DNA from: Thermotoga neapolitana DSM 4359
GTDB taxonomy: Bacteria; Thermotogota; Thermotogae; Thermotogales; Thermotogaceae
NCBI RefSeq assembly: GCF_000018945.1
Contig: NC_011978.1
Coordinates: forward strand, 1,148,729-1,212,728
Length of the DNA: 64,000 nt
Direction of reading: 5' to 3'
The position numbers and the translations under genes were made by a program. The notes beneath the pieces were generated by a model. That model made no database searches. It was not told the DNA's origin and saw nothing but the letters and a program-made list of their open reading frames with translations. Of this stretch, positions 23,216-32,836 are shown in pieces. Positions within the stretch are counted from its first letter, which is position 1. Every line of letters starts with the position of its first letter.

Positions 23216-24031
23216 TCAGACACCTCCCGTGAACAGGTATTTCCCTTCGTTTGATGGATAGAGTGCAAAGAAAGCGCTCCCACTTCCGGTCATCATTTTT
23301 AGAATGGAACCTTCTCCGAACTTTTTCAAATCCTGCAAAACATCAGGATGTTTCTCAAGGAATATCCTTTCAAATACGTTGTACGAGAGTTTTTTTATCT
23401 TCTCATAATCTCTTTCCAGATAGGCCCTGTGGAGTTCTTCTATGTTGCCAGGTCCTTTCCCGTACATGTCCGGTGTGAGGAGGCTGTACATTTCTTTGGT
23501 CGAAGAGGAAACGAGCGGAACGAAAAGATCCACGGAGTAGCCCGTTATATCCTGAAGTTTTTCTACGATCTCTCCCTTTCCCTTCACCACGGCTGTTCCT
23601 CCGTACAGAAAAAAAGGCACATCGCTTCCCACACTTATTGCCATCTCAACGAGTTTCTCAAAGGGTACGTTGAACTGCTTTCCAAGGTACTTCAAAACGG
23701 TGGCGGCGTTTGAACTGCCCCCTCCAAGACCGGATCCGATCGGTATTCTCTTTTCCAGTTTCACCTTTAGCCCGAACTCCAGTTTCGTCTCTTCTCTGAA
23801 AATCTCGTAGGCTTTCCTGATCGTGTTTTTTTCAGGCAAATCAACGTTGCTTTCCAGAAAGAAACCTTCCTTGCAGATTTCCATCGAAATTGTGTCGTAC
23901 AGAGAGATCGTTTGAAAAAGTCCAATTATGTTGTGGTATCCGTCTGCCCTTTTTTCAAGGACATCGAGATAGAGATTCAGTTTTGCGGGCGAAACAAGTT
24001 CAACAGAACGTTTGCCGCTATCTTCGACCAT
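23216..24031 (-). CDS. ispE: 4-diphosphocytidyl-2-C-methyl-D-erythritol kinase
   Basis: MEP pathway kinase of the GHMP family. [20 protein letters not shown] at the N-terminus and the ATP loop [14 protein letters not shown] are characteristic; C-terminal [11 protein letters not shown] is motif 3. 271 residues. The start overlaps the nudix gene by 55 bp, and no later in-frame start precedes the conserved N-terminus. Confidence 0.95.
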   Translation of the reverse strand: MVEDSGKRSVELVSPAKLNLYLDVLEKRADGYHNIIGLFQTISLYDTISMEICKEGFFLESNVDLPEKNTIRKAYEIFREETKLEFGLKVKLEKRIPIGSGLGGGSSNAATVLKYLGKQFNVPFEKLVEMAISVGSDVPFFLYGGTAVVKGKGEIVEKLQDITGYSVDLFVPLVSSSTKEMYSLLTPDMYGKGPGNIEELHRAYLERDYEKIKKLSYNVFERIFLEKHPDVLQDLKKFGEGSILKMMTGSGSAFFALYPSNEGKYLFTGGV

Positions 24032-24576
24032 CCCTCCATCACTCCCAGATATTTTCCCAGTTCATCGAATTCGACGAGGTGCCATTCGAACAGATCTTTT
24101 TCTTTCATCGACACGAACCTACCCTTTCCAGCAAAAAGAACACCAAGATGTACCCTGCTCACTTCGGTGGAGGAGGAATTTATCAAACCGAGAAACTCCA
24201 GTTCCTTCAGTTCGACCTCTGCCTCTTCATTCATTTCTCGCTCCAATCCCTTCAAAAATGCTTCCTGTGGTGTTTTCCCGTCTTCTTCCCGAACGTGTCC
24301 TCCTATTCCAAGGGAATACAGGTTGTGCAATCTCTTCTCCGATTGCTTCGTAGTTCTCTTTGTGAGAAGAACCCTGTTGCCATCCAGTATCACAACGTAC
24401 GGAATGACCTGCTTTGTTGATTCGTCGTATTCTGCTTCCATCCTCTTTCGAAAAAAGCCGTATCTTTTCAGAAAATCGAGAAACTCTCCCAGACTCGTTT
24501 TCAGAAAGCCTTCGAACTTTCCGAATTCTCTATACACATCTTCTGTTTTCACGACAAGGATTTTTTCGTCTTTCAT
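23977..24576 (-). CDS. Nudix hydrolase
   Basis: 199 residues with a full Nudix box: [16 protein letters not shown] continuing to [11 protein letters not shown], fitting Gx5Ex7REUxEExGU. Upstream residues ([16 protein letters not shown]) form the usual first strands, and the overall shape resembles phosphoesterases acting on nucleoside or coenzyme diphosphates. Substrate not predictable. Separated by 1 bp from the upstream hypothetical gene and overlaps ispE. Confidence 0.88.
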   Translation of the reverse strand: MKDEKILVVKTEDVYREFGKFEGFLKTSLGEFLDFLKRYGFFRKRMEAEYDESTKQVIPYVVILDGNRVLLTKRTTKQSEKRLHNLYSLGIGGHVREEDGKTPQEAFLKGLEREMNEEAEVELKELEFLGLINSSSTEVSRVHLGVLFAGKGRFVSMKEKDLFEWHLVEFDELGKYLGVMEGWSKIAANVLLNLFRPQN

Positions 24577-24577
24577 C

Positions 24578-24967
24578 TCACTCTCTTCCCACCTCGTGGC
24601 CCGGTCTTTTGAAGAAATCCGTCTTTTCTTCGTTCGCTTTCAACTGTTTCCATCTGTGTGCGGCTGTTTCACAGAACCTCTGAAGTATGGCAGGAAGGTC
24701 GCTCTTTTTGAGAAGATCTTCACCTATTCTTTCCTTCAGTCTCTCACTCAACGTGTACTCTTCTTTCTCTGGATCGAAACTGATGTCTTCTGTGTAGTCC
24801 GCTGCGTCGAAATCCTCCAGAACCTTCTCCAGGAATCTGAGGGCAAATTCGATGAAAACATCTCCCACCTCATCGCTTCTTTTCACATCGTGGAGTTTTC
24901 TTCTGTAGTCTTCGATCAGTTCCTTTTCCTGTTTCACAAAAGAGAGGATCTTTTCACCTTTTTTCAT
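24578..24967 (-). CDS. Hypothetical helical protein (129 aa)
   Basis: Not recognised. Strongly charged and helical (EKELIEDYRRKLHDVKRS, LSERLKERIGEDLLKK), no cysteine pair and no membrane segment. Start at ATG 24967, 6 nt after GGAGGTG; the upstream GTG is inside that ribosome site. Tight packing between rsmE and the nudix gene supports reality. Confidence 0.7.
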   Translation of the reverse strand: MKKGEKILSFVKQEKELIEDYRRKLHDVKRSDEVGDVFIEFALRFLEKVLEDFDAADYTEDISFDPEKEEYTLSERLKERIGEDLLKKSDLPAILQRFCETAAHRWKQLKANEEKTDFFKRPGHEVGRE

Positions 24968-24982
24968 GAAAAACACCTCCGT

Positions 24983-25651
24983 TCAGATTTTTTGTTTTCT
25001 CAGAGCGATGTATCCTACAGTTAGGATGGCTGCCGTTTCGAACCTCAGGATTTTCCTTCCAAGGTTCACCAGAATCGTTCTTTGCTTCAAAAGTTCTTTT
25101 TCTCTCTCGGAAAATCCCCCTTCCGGTCCCACAACGATCGTTATACTCCCGGATACATCCATTTCAAGAAGATTGACAGAACCATCCGGATCAAGGGTGA
25201 TCGCTTTCTCATCGAAATCGAGATTTTCCACCATTTTCACCTTCGGAAAGAGGTATCTTCTGCATTGCTTTGCTGCCTCTCTGACCACAAGTAACGATTT
25301 TTCCAGACTGACACTGTGCTGAGATCTTTCGAACCTGTAAAGCAGTATCTCATCTGCACCGAGTTCCACACACTTTTCTATCAGAAGACGTGTTCTCTCC
25401 CACCGGCCAATTGGAACGACCACCTTCAATTTCTCAGAAGGTTCTTCTTCCTTCTTCTCGATTTTCAGGATCTTGGCGACTGCTTCGCTTTTTTTCAGCC
25501 TGGTCAGAACACAGGTGTAGGAGAATCCCTCACCGTCTGTTGTCTCTACTGTTTCTCCTTCTTTCAGTCTCACAACTCTCATGTGGTGTGCTTCTCTCTC
25601 ATCGAAGACGATCTCACCGTTTCGAGGCGTTCCGTAGAACAGGTGCGGCAT
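24983..25651 (-). CDS. rsmE: 16S rRNA (uracil1498-N3)-methyltransferase
   Basis: SPOUT-class rRNA methyltransferase. PUA-like N-terminus (FYGTPRNGEIVFDEREAHHMRVVRL) and the knot region ITIVVGPEGGFSEREKELL are typical, as is the end LGRKILRFETAAI. 222 residues. Starts one base after the serS stop. Confidence 0.94.
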   Translation of the reverse strand: MPHLFYGTPRNGEIVFDEREAHHMRVVRLKEGETVETTDGEGFSYTCVLTRLKKSEAVAKILKIEKKEEEPSEKLKVVVPIGRWERTRLLIEKCVELGADEILLYRFERSQHSVSLEKSLLVVREAAKQCRRYLFPKVKMVENLDFDEKAITLDPDGSVNLLEMDVSGSITIVVGPEGGFSEREKELLKQRTILVNLGRKILRFETAAILTVGYIALRKQKI

Positions 25652-25652
25652 C

Positions 25653-26942
<1,290 letters not shown>

Positions 26943-26956
26943 TCATTTCAATTCTA

Positions 26957-27727
26957 TCAGAATATGTACTTCACGAATTTTCTGAGTATGAACCCGAGAA
27001 AGATCGTGCCAACGATCATGAAGGTAGAGATGGCGTTCACCGTCGGAGAGATACCGAACCTTATCATGGAATATATCTGTATGGGAAGCGTGGTTGAGCC
27101 CGGTCCTGCGACGAAGAAGGTGATAACGAAGTCATCGATGGACAGGGTGAAAGCCAGAAGAAACGCCGCCACTATCCCGGGAACAAGGTTCGGTATGATG
27201 ACCCTGTAGAAAACCTGAAAGTCCGTACTTCCCAGGTCATACGCTGCCTCTATTATGTTCTTGTCGAAGTCCTGAAGCCTTGAGTACACGATCATCATGG
27301 TGTACGGAATGGAGAAGGTGATGTGTGCCAGTATGATGGTGAAAAGTCCAAGTTGCATTCTGAGCATGGAAAAGAGCAGAAGAAGGGATATTCCTATGAT
27401 CACATCGGGCACCACAAAAGGTAGGTAGGTGAGAAACCAGATGGTGTTCTCGACACGTGTTTTCTTCCAGTAAAGCTCGACCGCCGTCACGGTTCCTATG
27501 AACGTTGCTATCACGCTCGAGACGATTGCCACTATCAGTGAATTTTTGAAAGAATTCCACACGGAGTACTCTCTGGTGAAAAGCTCCACGTACCATCTCA
27601 GGGTGAAACCCGCCCACGCGGGTGATTTTGCCGCGTTGAACGACATGATGATCACTATGACGAGTGGCAGATAGAAGAACACCATCGTCAGGGCAGTCAC
27701 CGTCTTGATGAATCGGCCCGGCGTCAA
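26957..27727 (-). CDS. potC: Spermidine/putrescine ABC transporter permease
   Basis: Second inner-membrane subunit of the PotABCD importer. About six hydrophobic segments and the EAA loop region IIEAAYDLGSTDFQVFYRVIIPNLVPG that docks on the ATPase. 256 residues. Start is TTG in a TTGA overlap with the potB stop. Confidence 0.93.
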   Translation of the reverse strand: MTPGRFIKTVTALTMVFFYLPLVIVIIMSFNAAKSPAWAGFTLRWYVELFTREYSVWNSFKNSLIVAIVSSVIATFIGTVTAVELYWKKTRVENTIWFLTYLPFVVPDVIIGISLLLLFSMLRMQLGLFTIILAHITFSIPYTMMIVYSRLQDFDKNIIEAAYDLGSTDFQVFYRVIIPNLVPGIVAAFLLAFTLSIDDFVITFFVAGPGSTTLPIQIYSMIRFGISPTVNAISTFMIVGTIFLGFILRKFVKYIF

Positions 27728-28512
27728 CTTTTCTCTCTCCTTTTCATCACGATTATGATGCTCAGAAGTGCTATCAGTGTAAGAAGATTTGACATGGCGG
27801 ATGCGACCGGCCAGTTCCTGATGGTCATAAGCTGTCTGACTATTTCGTTCCCTATCATCCTGGAGGAAACTCCTCCGACAAGATCGGGGATCGCATAAGA
27901 TCCAAGAGCGGGCACGAAAACGAAAACAAAGGCTGTGAGAAGTCCCATACGAACGTTTGGAAGCAGAACCTTTGTGAACGTGTACATCTTACTGGCACCA
28001 AGATCCAGAGAGGCTTCAAGTATGCTGTTTTCTATCTTTTCCATGGCAGCGTAAAGCGGCAGTATGGCAAAAGGCAAATAGGTGTAAACTATCACGAGAA
28101 TGACGGCGAAGGGATTGTAGAGAAACTGCACGGGGCCAAACCCCAGAAGGTTGAGGAATTGGTTTATTATTCCGTTGTTTCCAAGAACGATCTTCCATGC
28201 GTAGATCCTTATGAGTGAGTTGGTCCAGAAGGGAACGACTGTGAGCAGAAGAAGGAAGTTCTTCAGCCGGCTCTTTGCTATGTAGAAGGAAACAGGAAGT
28301 GCCACGACGAGAGTGATGAGGGTGGCTATTCCCGCTATCCAGACAGACCTCCATATGAGGTTCAAATACTTTGGAAGATACCTGTAAGCGTCCAGCGTGA
28401 AGTTCCACTGGACACCACCGTAGATCTGCGGTTCCAGAAAGCTGTAAACGAAGATGATGGAGATCGGCAAAACGAACAGAAGGATCAGCCACAGAAGATA
28501 TACGTACCTCAT
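27724..28512 (-). CDS. potB: Spermidine/putrescine ABC transporter permease
   Basis: First permease subunit of the importer. Six predicted spans; EAA loop SILEASLDLGASKMYTFTKVLLPNVRMG. 262 residues. The ATG overlaps the potA stop. Together with PotC it forms the membrane channel. Confidence 0.93.
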   Translation of the reverse strand: MRYVYLLWLILLFVLPISIIFVYSFLEPQIYGGVQWNFTLDAYRYLPKYLNLIWRSVWIAGIATLITLVVALPVSFYIAKSRLKNFLLLLTVVPFWTNSLIRIYAWKIVLGNNGIINQFLNLLGFGPVQFLYNPFAVILVIVYTYLPFAILPLYAAMEKIENSILEASLDLGASKMYTFTKVLLPNVRMGLLTAFVFVFVPALGSYAIPDLVGGVSSRMIGNEIVRQLMTIRNWPVASAMSNLLTLIALLSIIIVMKRREKS

Positions 28513-29612
28513 TTCAACACCTCTACAATGAAGCTGTCATCAGGATCCCACGCAACGAAGACCTCGTCTTCCCATTTTATGATCGGCTCGTCCAGTATGT
28601 ACTTTGCGTGTTGTTTGTAAACTTTCAATATGTAACCCTCGTCGAGACGAACAAAGTACTTCGTCTGGTGTCCCATGTAGATCTCTTCTTCCACGACTCC
28701 GTGAAAGACGTTGAGAGTGCCGCTGGATTCGAACTTTTTCTTTGATATCCTTATCTTTTCCGGCCTGAGTGTGATGATCAATCTGTCTCCCTTTCTTGCC
28801 TCTTTGTCTTTATAACATCTGAATTCTCCCAGTCCAGGGCTTTCCACAACGTAGTATTCGTCCTCCACGTCCAGGACCTCTGCTTTCATGAGGTTCGTCT
28901 CTCCTATGAAGGTGGCGACAAAAACGCTGGCAGGACTCTCGTAGACTTCGTATGGTGTTCCAACCTGTACGATTTCACCTTCGTTCATGAGAGCAACCCT
29001 GTCTGAAACGCTGATCGCTTCAGTCTGGTCGTGTGTTACGTAGATGAACGTGATACCAACTCTGTCGTGAAGGTTGTCCAGTTCCACAAGAAGTTCCTGT
29101 CTCAGTTTTGCATCGAGGGCGCTCAGTGGTTCGTCGAGAAGGAGGACCCTCGGCTCGTTTGCGAGGGCCCTCGCGATCGCTACTCTCTGTTTTTGGCCAC
29201 CTGAGAGCTGAGAGGGCATCTTTTTTGCGTGCTCTTCCATCCTTATCAGAGAAAGGAGTTCCTCTACTTTCTGTTTTATCTCGCTTTCGGAGAGTTTTTT
29301 GATCCTCATGGGAAACGCTATGTTCTCGAACACGGTGAGATGAGGAAACAGTGCATAGTTCTGAAAGATGATGTTCACAGGCCTTCTGTTAGGTGGCAGG
29401 TTCAATATGGACTTCCCATCCAGAAGTACGTCCCCACTTTCCACATCTTCGAAACCTGCTATCACTCGAAGAAGCGTGGTTTTCCCACAACCAGAAGGCC
29501 CGAGAACGGAGAAGAACTCTCCCTTCTTTATTGTTAGAGAGACGTTTTTCAGCACGTGGAAATCACCGAAAAACTTGTCAACGTTTTTTATCAGGACCTC
29601 TCCGCCTATCAA
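28509..29612 (-). CDS. potA: Spermidine/putrescine ABC transporter ATP-binding protein
   Basis: ATPase of the importer. Walker A GPSGCGKTT, signature LSGGQKQRVAIARAL, Walker B VLLLDEPLSALDAKLR, then a C-terminal TOBE-type regulatory region. 367 residues. The start is a TTG at 29612 with GGAGTGAACGAAG in front; there is no in-frame ATG near the conserved N-terminus. Confidence 0.94.
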   Translation of the reverse strand: MIGGEVLIKNVDKFFGDFHVLKNVSLTIKKGEFFSVLGPSGCGKTTLLRVIAGFEDVESGDVLLDGKSILNLPPNRRPVNIIFQNYALFPHLTVFENIAFPMRIKKLSESEIKQKVEELLSLIRMEEHAKKMPSQLSGGQKQRVAIARALANEPRVLLLDEPLSALDAKLRQELLVELDNLHDRVGITFIYVTHDQTEAISVSDRVALMNEGEIVQVGTPYEVYESPASVFVATFIGETNLMKAEVLDVEDEYYVVESPGLGEFRCYKDKEARKGDRLIITLRPEKIRISKKKFESSGTLNVFHGVVEEEIYMGHQTKYFVRLDEGYILKVYKQHAKYILDEPIIKWEDEVFVAWDPDDSFIVEVLK

Positions 29613-29626
29613 CTTCGTTCACTCCA

Positions 29627-30634
29627 TCACATTATGATTTCAAGCCAGATTTTGTTGTAAAGTTCGAGGGCCTCTCCGACGTCCTCTATGAATTCACAGT
29701 TTTTGAGATCTTCTAGAGTGTATATCGGCTCTGTTTCCATGTATTTTCGGGCCTCCACGTTCGGTGAGGGAAGGCCCAGATAATCGGCTATCTTTGCGGC
29801 GTTCTGTGGCTCAAGAAGGAAGTTGATGAACTCGTATGCAAGATCCACGTTCTTTGCCCCTTTTGGTATCACCATGTTGTCTATCCACAGTGTTCCTCCT
29901 TCTTTCGGTATGAAGAAATCGAAGTTTTCCTCTTCTCCTTCCGGTATCCTCTGGTACACATCCTCAGCGTATCCGTGAACCACCCAGTATTCACCGGTAA
30001 CCACCCCATCGGCATACGACGTGGCATCGAATTTGGCGATGTTCTTTTTCCATCTGAGAACGACCTGCTTTGCCTCTTCCAGTTCTTTCGGGTTCTTCGT
30101 GTTAACCGAGTAGCCGAGGTATTTCAGGGCGGCACCAAGCACCTCTCTCATATCGTCCAGGAGGGTCATTCTTCCTCTCAGATCTTCTCTTTCGAAGATG
30201 GACCAGGATTTTTCGTACTCTTTAACGTACTTTCTGTTCACGATGACAACCGTTGAACCCATCATGTAAGGCACACTGTATTCGTGGTTCGGATCGTACG
30301 TGGTCTTTGCGAGTATCTCCTTGTCGAGGTATTTGAAGTTCGGTATTCTGGAAAGATCCAGTTTCTGAAGCATACCCTCTTTTGACATGATCGAGACGTA
30401 ATCACCGGAGGGAAAGATCAGATCGTATCCCTTTCCACCGCCTGCTTTGAACTTTGCGTACATCTCCTCGTTCGATGCGTAGGTGTCGTAAACCACGCGG
30501 CAGTTGTACTTCTCTTCGAACGCTCTGATCACGTCTTCAGGGATGTAATCGGCCCAGTTGTAGATGTAGAGCGTGGCTTTTGCAAAGACCATGAAAGACA
30601 CCAGCATGAACAGGACAAGAAGAAGTCTTTTCAT
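29627..30634 (-). CDS. potD: Polyamine-binding periplasmic protein
   Basis: Substrate-binding lipoprotein-like or secreted component that delivers polyamines to PotBC. N-terminal signal peptide MKRLLLVLFMLVSFMVFAKA; mature protein begins near TLYIYNWADYIPEDV, the PotD/PotF hallmark. 335 residues. Polyamines matter in hyperthermophiles for nucleic acid stability. First protein gene of potDABC; only about 25 bp separate the tRNA-Cys terminator from its GGAGG ribosome site, leaving no room for a promoter of its own. Confidence 0.94.
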   Translation of the reverse strand: MKRLLLVLFMLVSFMVFAKATLYIYNWADYIPEDVIRAFEEKYNCRVVYDTYASNEEMYAKFKAGGGKGYDLIFPSGDYVSIMSKEGMLQKLDLSRIPNFKYLDKEILAKTTYDPNHEYSVPYMMGSTVVIVNRKYVKEYEKSWSIFEREDLRGRMTLLDDMREVLGAALKYLGYSVNTKNPKELEEAKQVVLRWKKNIAKFDATSYADGVVTGEYWVVHGYAEDVYQRIPEGEEENFDFFIPKEGGTLWIDNMVIPKGAKNVDLAYEFINFLLEPQNAAKIADYLGLPSPNVEARKYMETEPIYTLEDLKNCEFIEDVGEALELYNKIWLEIIM

Positions 30635-30660
30635 CTTCCATACCTCCTTTCTCCAATATA

Positions 30661-30685
30661 AAAAGCCAGGCCGTGTAGCCTGGCT
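30661..30685 (-). terminator. Terminator or attenuator between tRNA-Cys and potD
   Basis: AGCCAGG (30664-30670) pairs with CCTGGCT (30679-30685) around an 8-nt loop; on the minus strand TTTTTATATT follows. The U-tract is short and interrupted, so read-through into potD is plausible. Confidence 0.75.
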
Positions 30686-30688
30686 TCC

Positions 30689-30765
30689 TGGAGGCGGCGG
30701 TGGGATTCGAACCCACGAATAGGGATTTTGCAGACCCCCGCCTTAGACCGCTTGGCTACGCCGCC
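30689..30765 (-). tRNA. tRNA-Cys (anticodon GCA)
   Basis: 77 nt with encoded CCA. Acceptor GGCGGCG pairs with CGCCGCC; anticodon loop CTGCAAA gives GCA; the T-arm GTGGGTTCGAATCCCAC is perfect. Confidence 0.96.
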
Positions 30766-30778
30766 GTCCACATAAGAT

Positions 30779-30806
30779 ATAATACCATACATGTGTGGGT
30801 GTTCAA
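30779..30806 (-). promoter_or_regulatory. Promoter of tRNA-Cys (and probably the pot superoperon)
   Basis: Minus strand TTGAAC (30806-30801), 16 bp, TATTAT (30784-30779) with an extended TGG. The -35 overlaps the stop codon of the upstream histidine phosphatase gene. Confidence 0.75.
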
Positions 30807-31408
30807 GTGTCTTCAAGGTGACACGTATCGTTCAGCAGAACGAGTCTTGGCCTGCTCTCCACATCCACAATGCTCAGGGAGGCGTTGTCCAGTTTGAAGT
30901 TTCGGTGAAGACGAAGGGGAAGTCCGAGAACCCAGCAGATGAAGGATCTCAAAGAAAGAGAATGCGACACGATCACAACATCTTCTGAGCCATTCAATCT
31001 TTCCTGGGAAACGATCTTCATCATGACCTTCACCATTCGGTCCTGAACGCTCTTCATCGATTCAAGTCCTTTCGTTCCGAAGTTTGGATCTGTCGACCAT
31101 CTCTTGAACTCCTCTGGATACTCTCTCATCGCCTCTTCCACCGTAAGGCCATTCCAGAGGGATATTTCACACTCGCGAAGGTCTTCTTCAACTATGACTT
31201 CTTTTTTGAATCTTTCGGCAATCTCCCTGGCAGTTTCAAGACACCTTTTGAGGGGACTGGAATAGATCGCATCCACTCTTTTCAACCTTTCCGCCAGCTT
31301 TTTTGCCTGATCTTTTCCTTTTTCGTTCAGGGGAACGTCCGCGATACCCTGCCACAGTCCCTTTTCGTTCCAGATGGTTTCTCCGTGTCTTATCAGATAG
31401 AGCCTCAT
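30803..31408 (-). CDS. Histidine phosphatase / phosphoglycerate mutase-like protein
   Basis: 201 residues of the branch 1 histidine phosphatase superfamily. Catalytic LIRHGET at the N-terminus, phosphate-binding Arg in SSPLKRCLETA, second histidine in VIVSHSLSLRSF. It may be a broad phosphatase or a cobalamin/phosphoglycerate mutase relative; the length is shorter than bona fide dPGM (about 230-250). Its stop codon lies inside the -35 of the tRNA-Cys promoter. The gene is divergent from the secreted enzyme at 31456. Confidence 0.88.
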   Translation of the reverse strand: MRLYLIRHGETIWNEKGLWQGIADVPLNEKGKDQAKKLAERLKRVDAIYSSPLKRCLETAREIAERFKKEVIVEEDLRECEISLWNGLTVEEAMREYPEEFKRWSTDPNFGTKGLESMKSVQDRMVKVMMKIVSQERLNGSEDVVIVSHSLSLRSFICWVLGLPLRLHRNFKLDNASLSIVDVESRPRLVLLNDTCHLEDT

Positions 31409-31455
31409 CTATCTCATCACCTCTTTGTGCTAGACTCTAATGGGAGGTGGTGGTC

Positions 31456-32442
31456 TTGAGAACGATTCTTTCTGTTCTTCTTGCTGCCGTTTCAGTCCTT
31501 GCTTTTTCCTGGAGCGGCCACGAGGGCCTAACGTATTACATCGTGAAAGATATTGTACCAGACGAGATGGTGAAAATCACTCCCTATAACTACCAGGAAA
31601 AAAGGATTTACAATCTCTCAAAACTCGTTCTCGAAGATGTCTGTGGCAAAGGCACGATGGAAGCGTGGGAGGGAGCCCTGCTTCCACCGAATCCTTCACC
31701 AGTTGAGGGAAAGGTTCCTGCATGGCAGATACTGACCGTTTACTCCTCTGAGCCGGACTGGGGAATGGACCAGGGACTGGAGCTTTCACCGTATCAGTTT
31801 CTCATAGGGAACAGTCAGGGAGTACGCCACATGAAATATCGCATCATGGGACTTGAGTTTTTCGAAGCAGACAAAAGTTTCTATTACTTCCACGATCTTG
31901 CAAAGGAGGCGTTCAGAAGGGGTGACAGATACTGGGGATACAGATTCCTCGCAAGGGCACTTCACTACATAGAAGACCTTTCCCAGCCCTACCACAACAC
32001 ACCGGGAGAGACTGGAGAGATCTTTCAGGCGCTCTTTGACAGATCCATCATGAAGATGTTGATGAACGCACACTACGTGTACGACGATTACCTTGCGTAC
32101 CTCATCTACTCCGGCGATGAGGAGACGATAAGAACGATAGAGGAGGCAGAGCCCATCTTTCTGAAATCGGAATGGCACCTTGTTCAGGAGATCAGAAAAC
32201 TTGCGCTTTCGTACTTTCCAAAGATCCACAGAGAGATAAAGAAGGTTTTTGGAGACAGACTGAAAGAAAGAAGCGGTGATTTGAAGAGTTTCACCGTCGT
32301 TTCGGTGGAAGAATTCAAAGAAGCAGACGAAAGAGGAGACCTTGCCAATCTGAAACGCTACACTCTGGAACTCGTTGGAAAGGTCTCTTCTTACCTTAAG
32401 GGATACCTCATCGATTTTCTCAAGACTGTGAGATCTTTTTGA
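31456..32442 (+). CDS. Secreted zinc-dependent phospholipase C / S1-P1 nuclease-type protein
   Basis: 328 residues with a signal peptide (MRTILSVLLAAVSVLA) followed by FSWSGHEG. The family binds zinc through the N-terminal Trp of the mature protein and several His/Asp residues; here Trp19 and His22, then RALHYIEDLSQPYHN (His, Asp, His) and NAHYVYDDYLAY fit that set. It would act outside the cytoplasm on phospholipids or nucleic acids; which cannot be said. The TTG at 31456 suits GGGAGG with 8-nt spacing; two GTGs just upstream are too close. Its end overlaps the sufU gene convergently by about 20 bp. Confidence 0.75.
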   Translation: MRTILSVLLAAVSVLAFSWSGHEGLTYYIVKDIVPDEMVKITPYNYQEKRIYNLSKLVLEDVCGKGTMEAWEGALLPPNPSPVEGKVPAWQILTVYSSEPDWGMDQGLELSPYQFLIGNSQGVRHMKYRIMGLEFFEADKSFYYFHDLAKEAFRRGDRYWGYRFLARALHYIEDLSQPYHNTPGETGEIFQALFDRSIMKMLMNAHYVYDDYLAYLIYSGDEETIRTIEEAEPIFLKSEWHLVQEIRKLALSYFPKIHREIKKVFGDRLKERSGDLKSFTVVSVEEFKEADERGDLANLKRYTLELVGKVSSYLKGYLIDFLKTVRSF

Positions 32443-32836
32443 GCGCTTCTTTCAACGTCTTCCATGCAAGAAGAAAACATTTCACCCTCGCGGGGTAGTT
32501 CTTTATGTCGGACATGATCGAGATATTCCCCAGCTTTTGCTCGTCGAAGTCTTCACCCCGCGCCATTTTTTCTGCTTCTTCAACGATAGATTCAACGTTT
32601 TCCAGTTTTTCATTTACGATCCTTTCTATCATCAAAGAAGCGGAAGCCTGACTGATCGCACATCCGATTCCTTCGAATCTGGCGTCTTTTATCACTCCAT
32701 CTTCCACCTTCAGATAGAGTGTGATCTCGTCACCACAGGATATGTTCTTTCCTTCTTCCACGACGCTGGCGTCTTTCAGTTTTCCTCTGAACTTCTTTGA
32801 GTTCGCATAGTCCAGAATGGCCTCTGAATAGATCAT
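32420..32836 (-). CDS. sufU: SUF system Fe-S scaffold / sulfur carrier (IscU/SufU type)
   Basis: About 138 residues with three conserved cysteines: Cys34 in ISCGDE, one in [12 protein letters not shown] near 59, and one in [11 protein letters not shown] near 121, plus the Asp after the first Cys. This fits the zinc-containing SufU or IscU scaffold. The ATG at 32836 overlaps the sufS stop as ATGA; a GTG further up is an alternative. Last gene of the suf operon. Confidence 0.92.
   Translation of the reverse strand: MIYSEAILDYANSKKFRGKLKDASVVEEGKNISCGDEITLYLKVEDGVIKDARFEGIGCAISQASASLMIERIVNEKLENVESIVEEAEKMARGEDFDEQKLGNISIMSDIKNYPARVKCFLLAWKTLKEALKKISQS

Noticed and set aside
23215-23283. N-terminal extension of apt to the first open codon
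   Set aside because: These 23 codons lie inside ispE in another frame; a TTG with a perfect ribosome site gives the normal 170-residue length.
23912-25024. 370-codon plus-strand ORF opposite ispE and the nudix gene
   Set aside because: Antisense to three well-supported genes, with S/F-rich nonsense composition.
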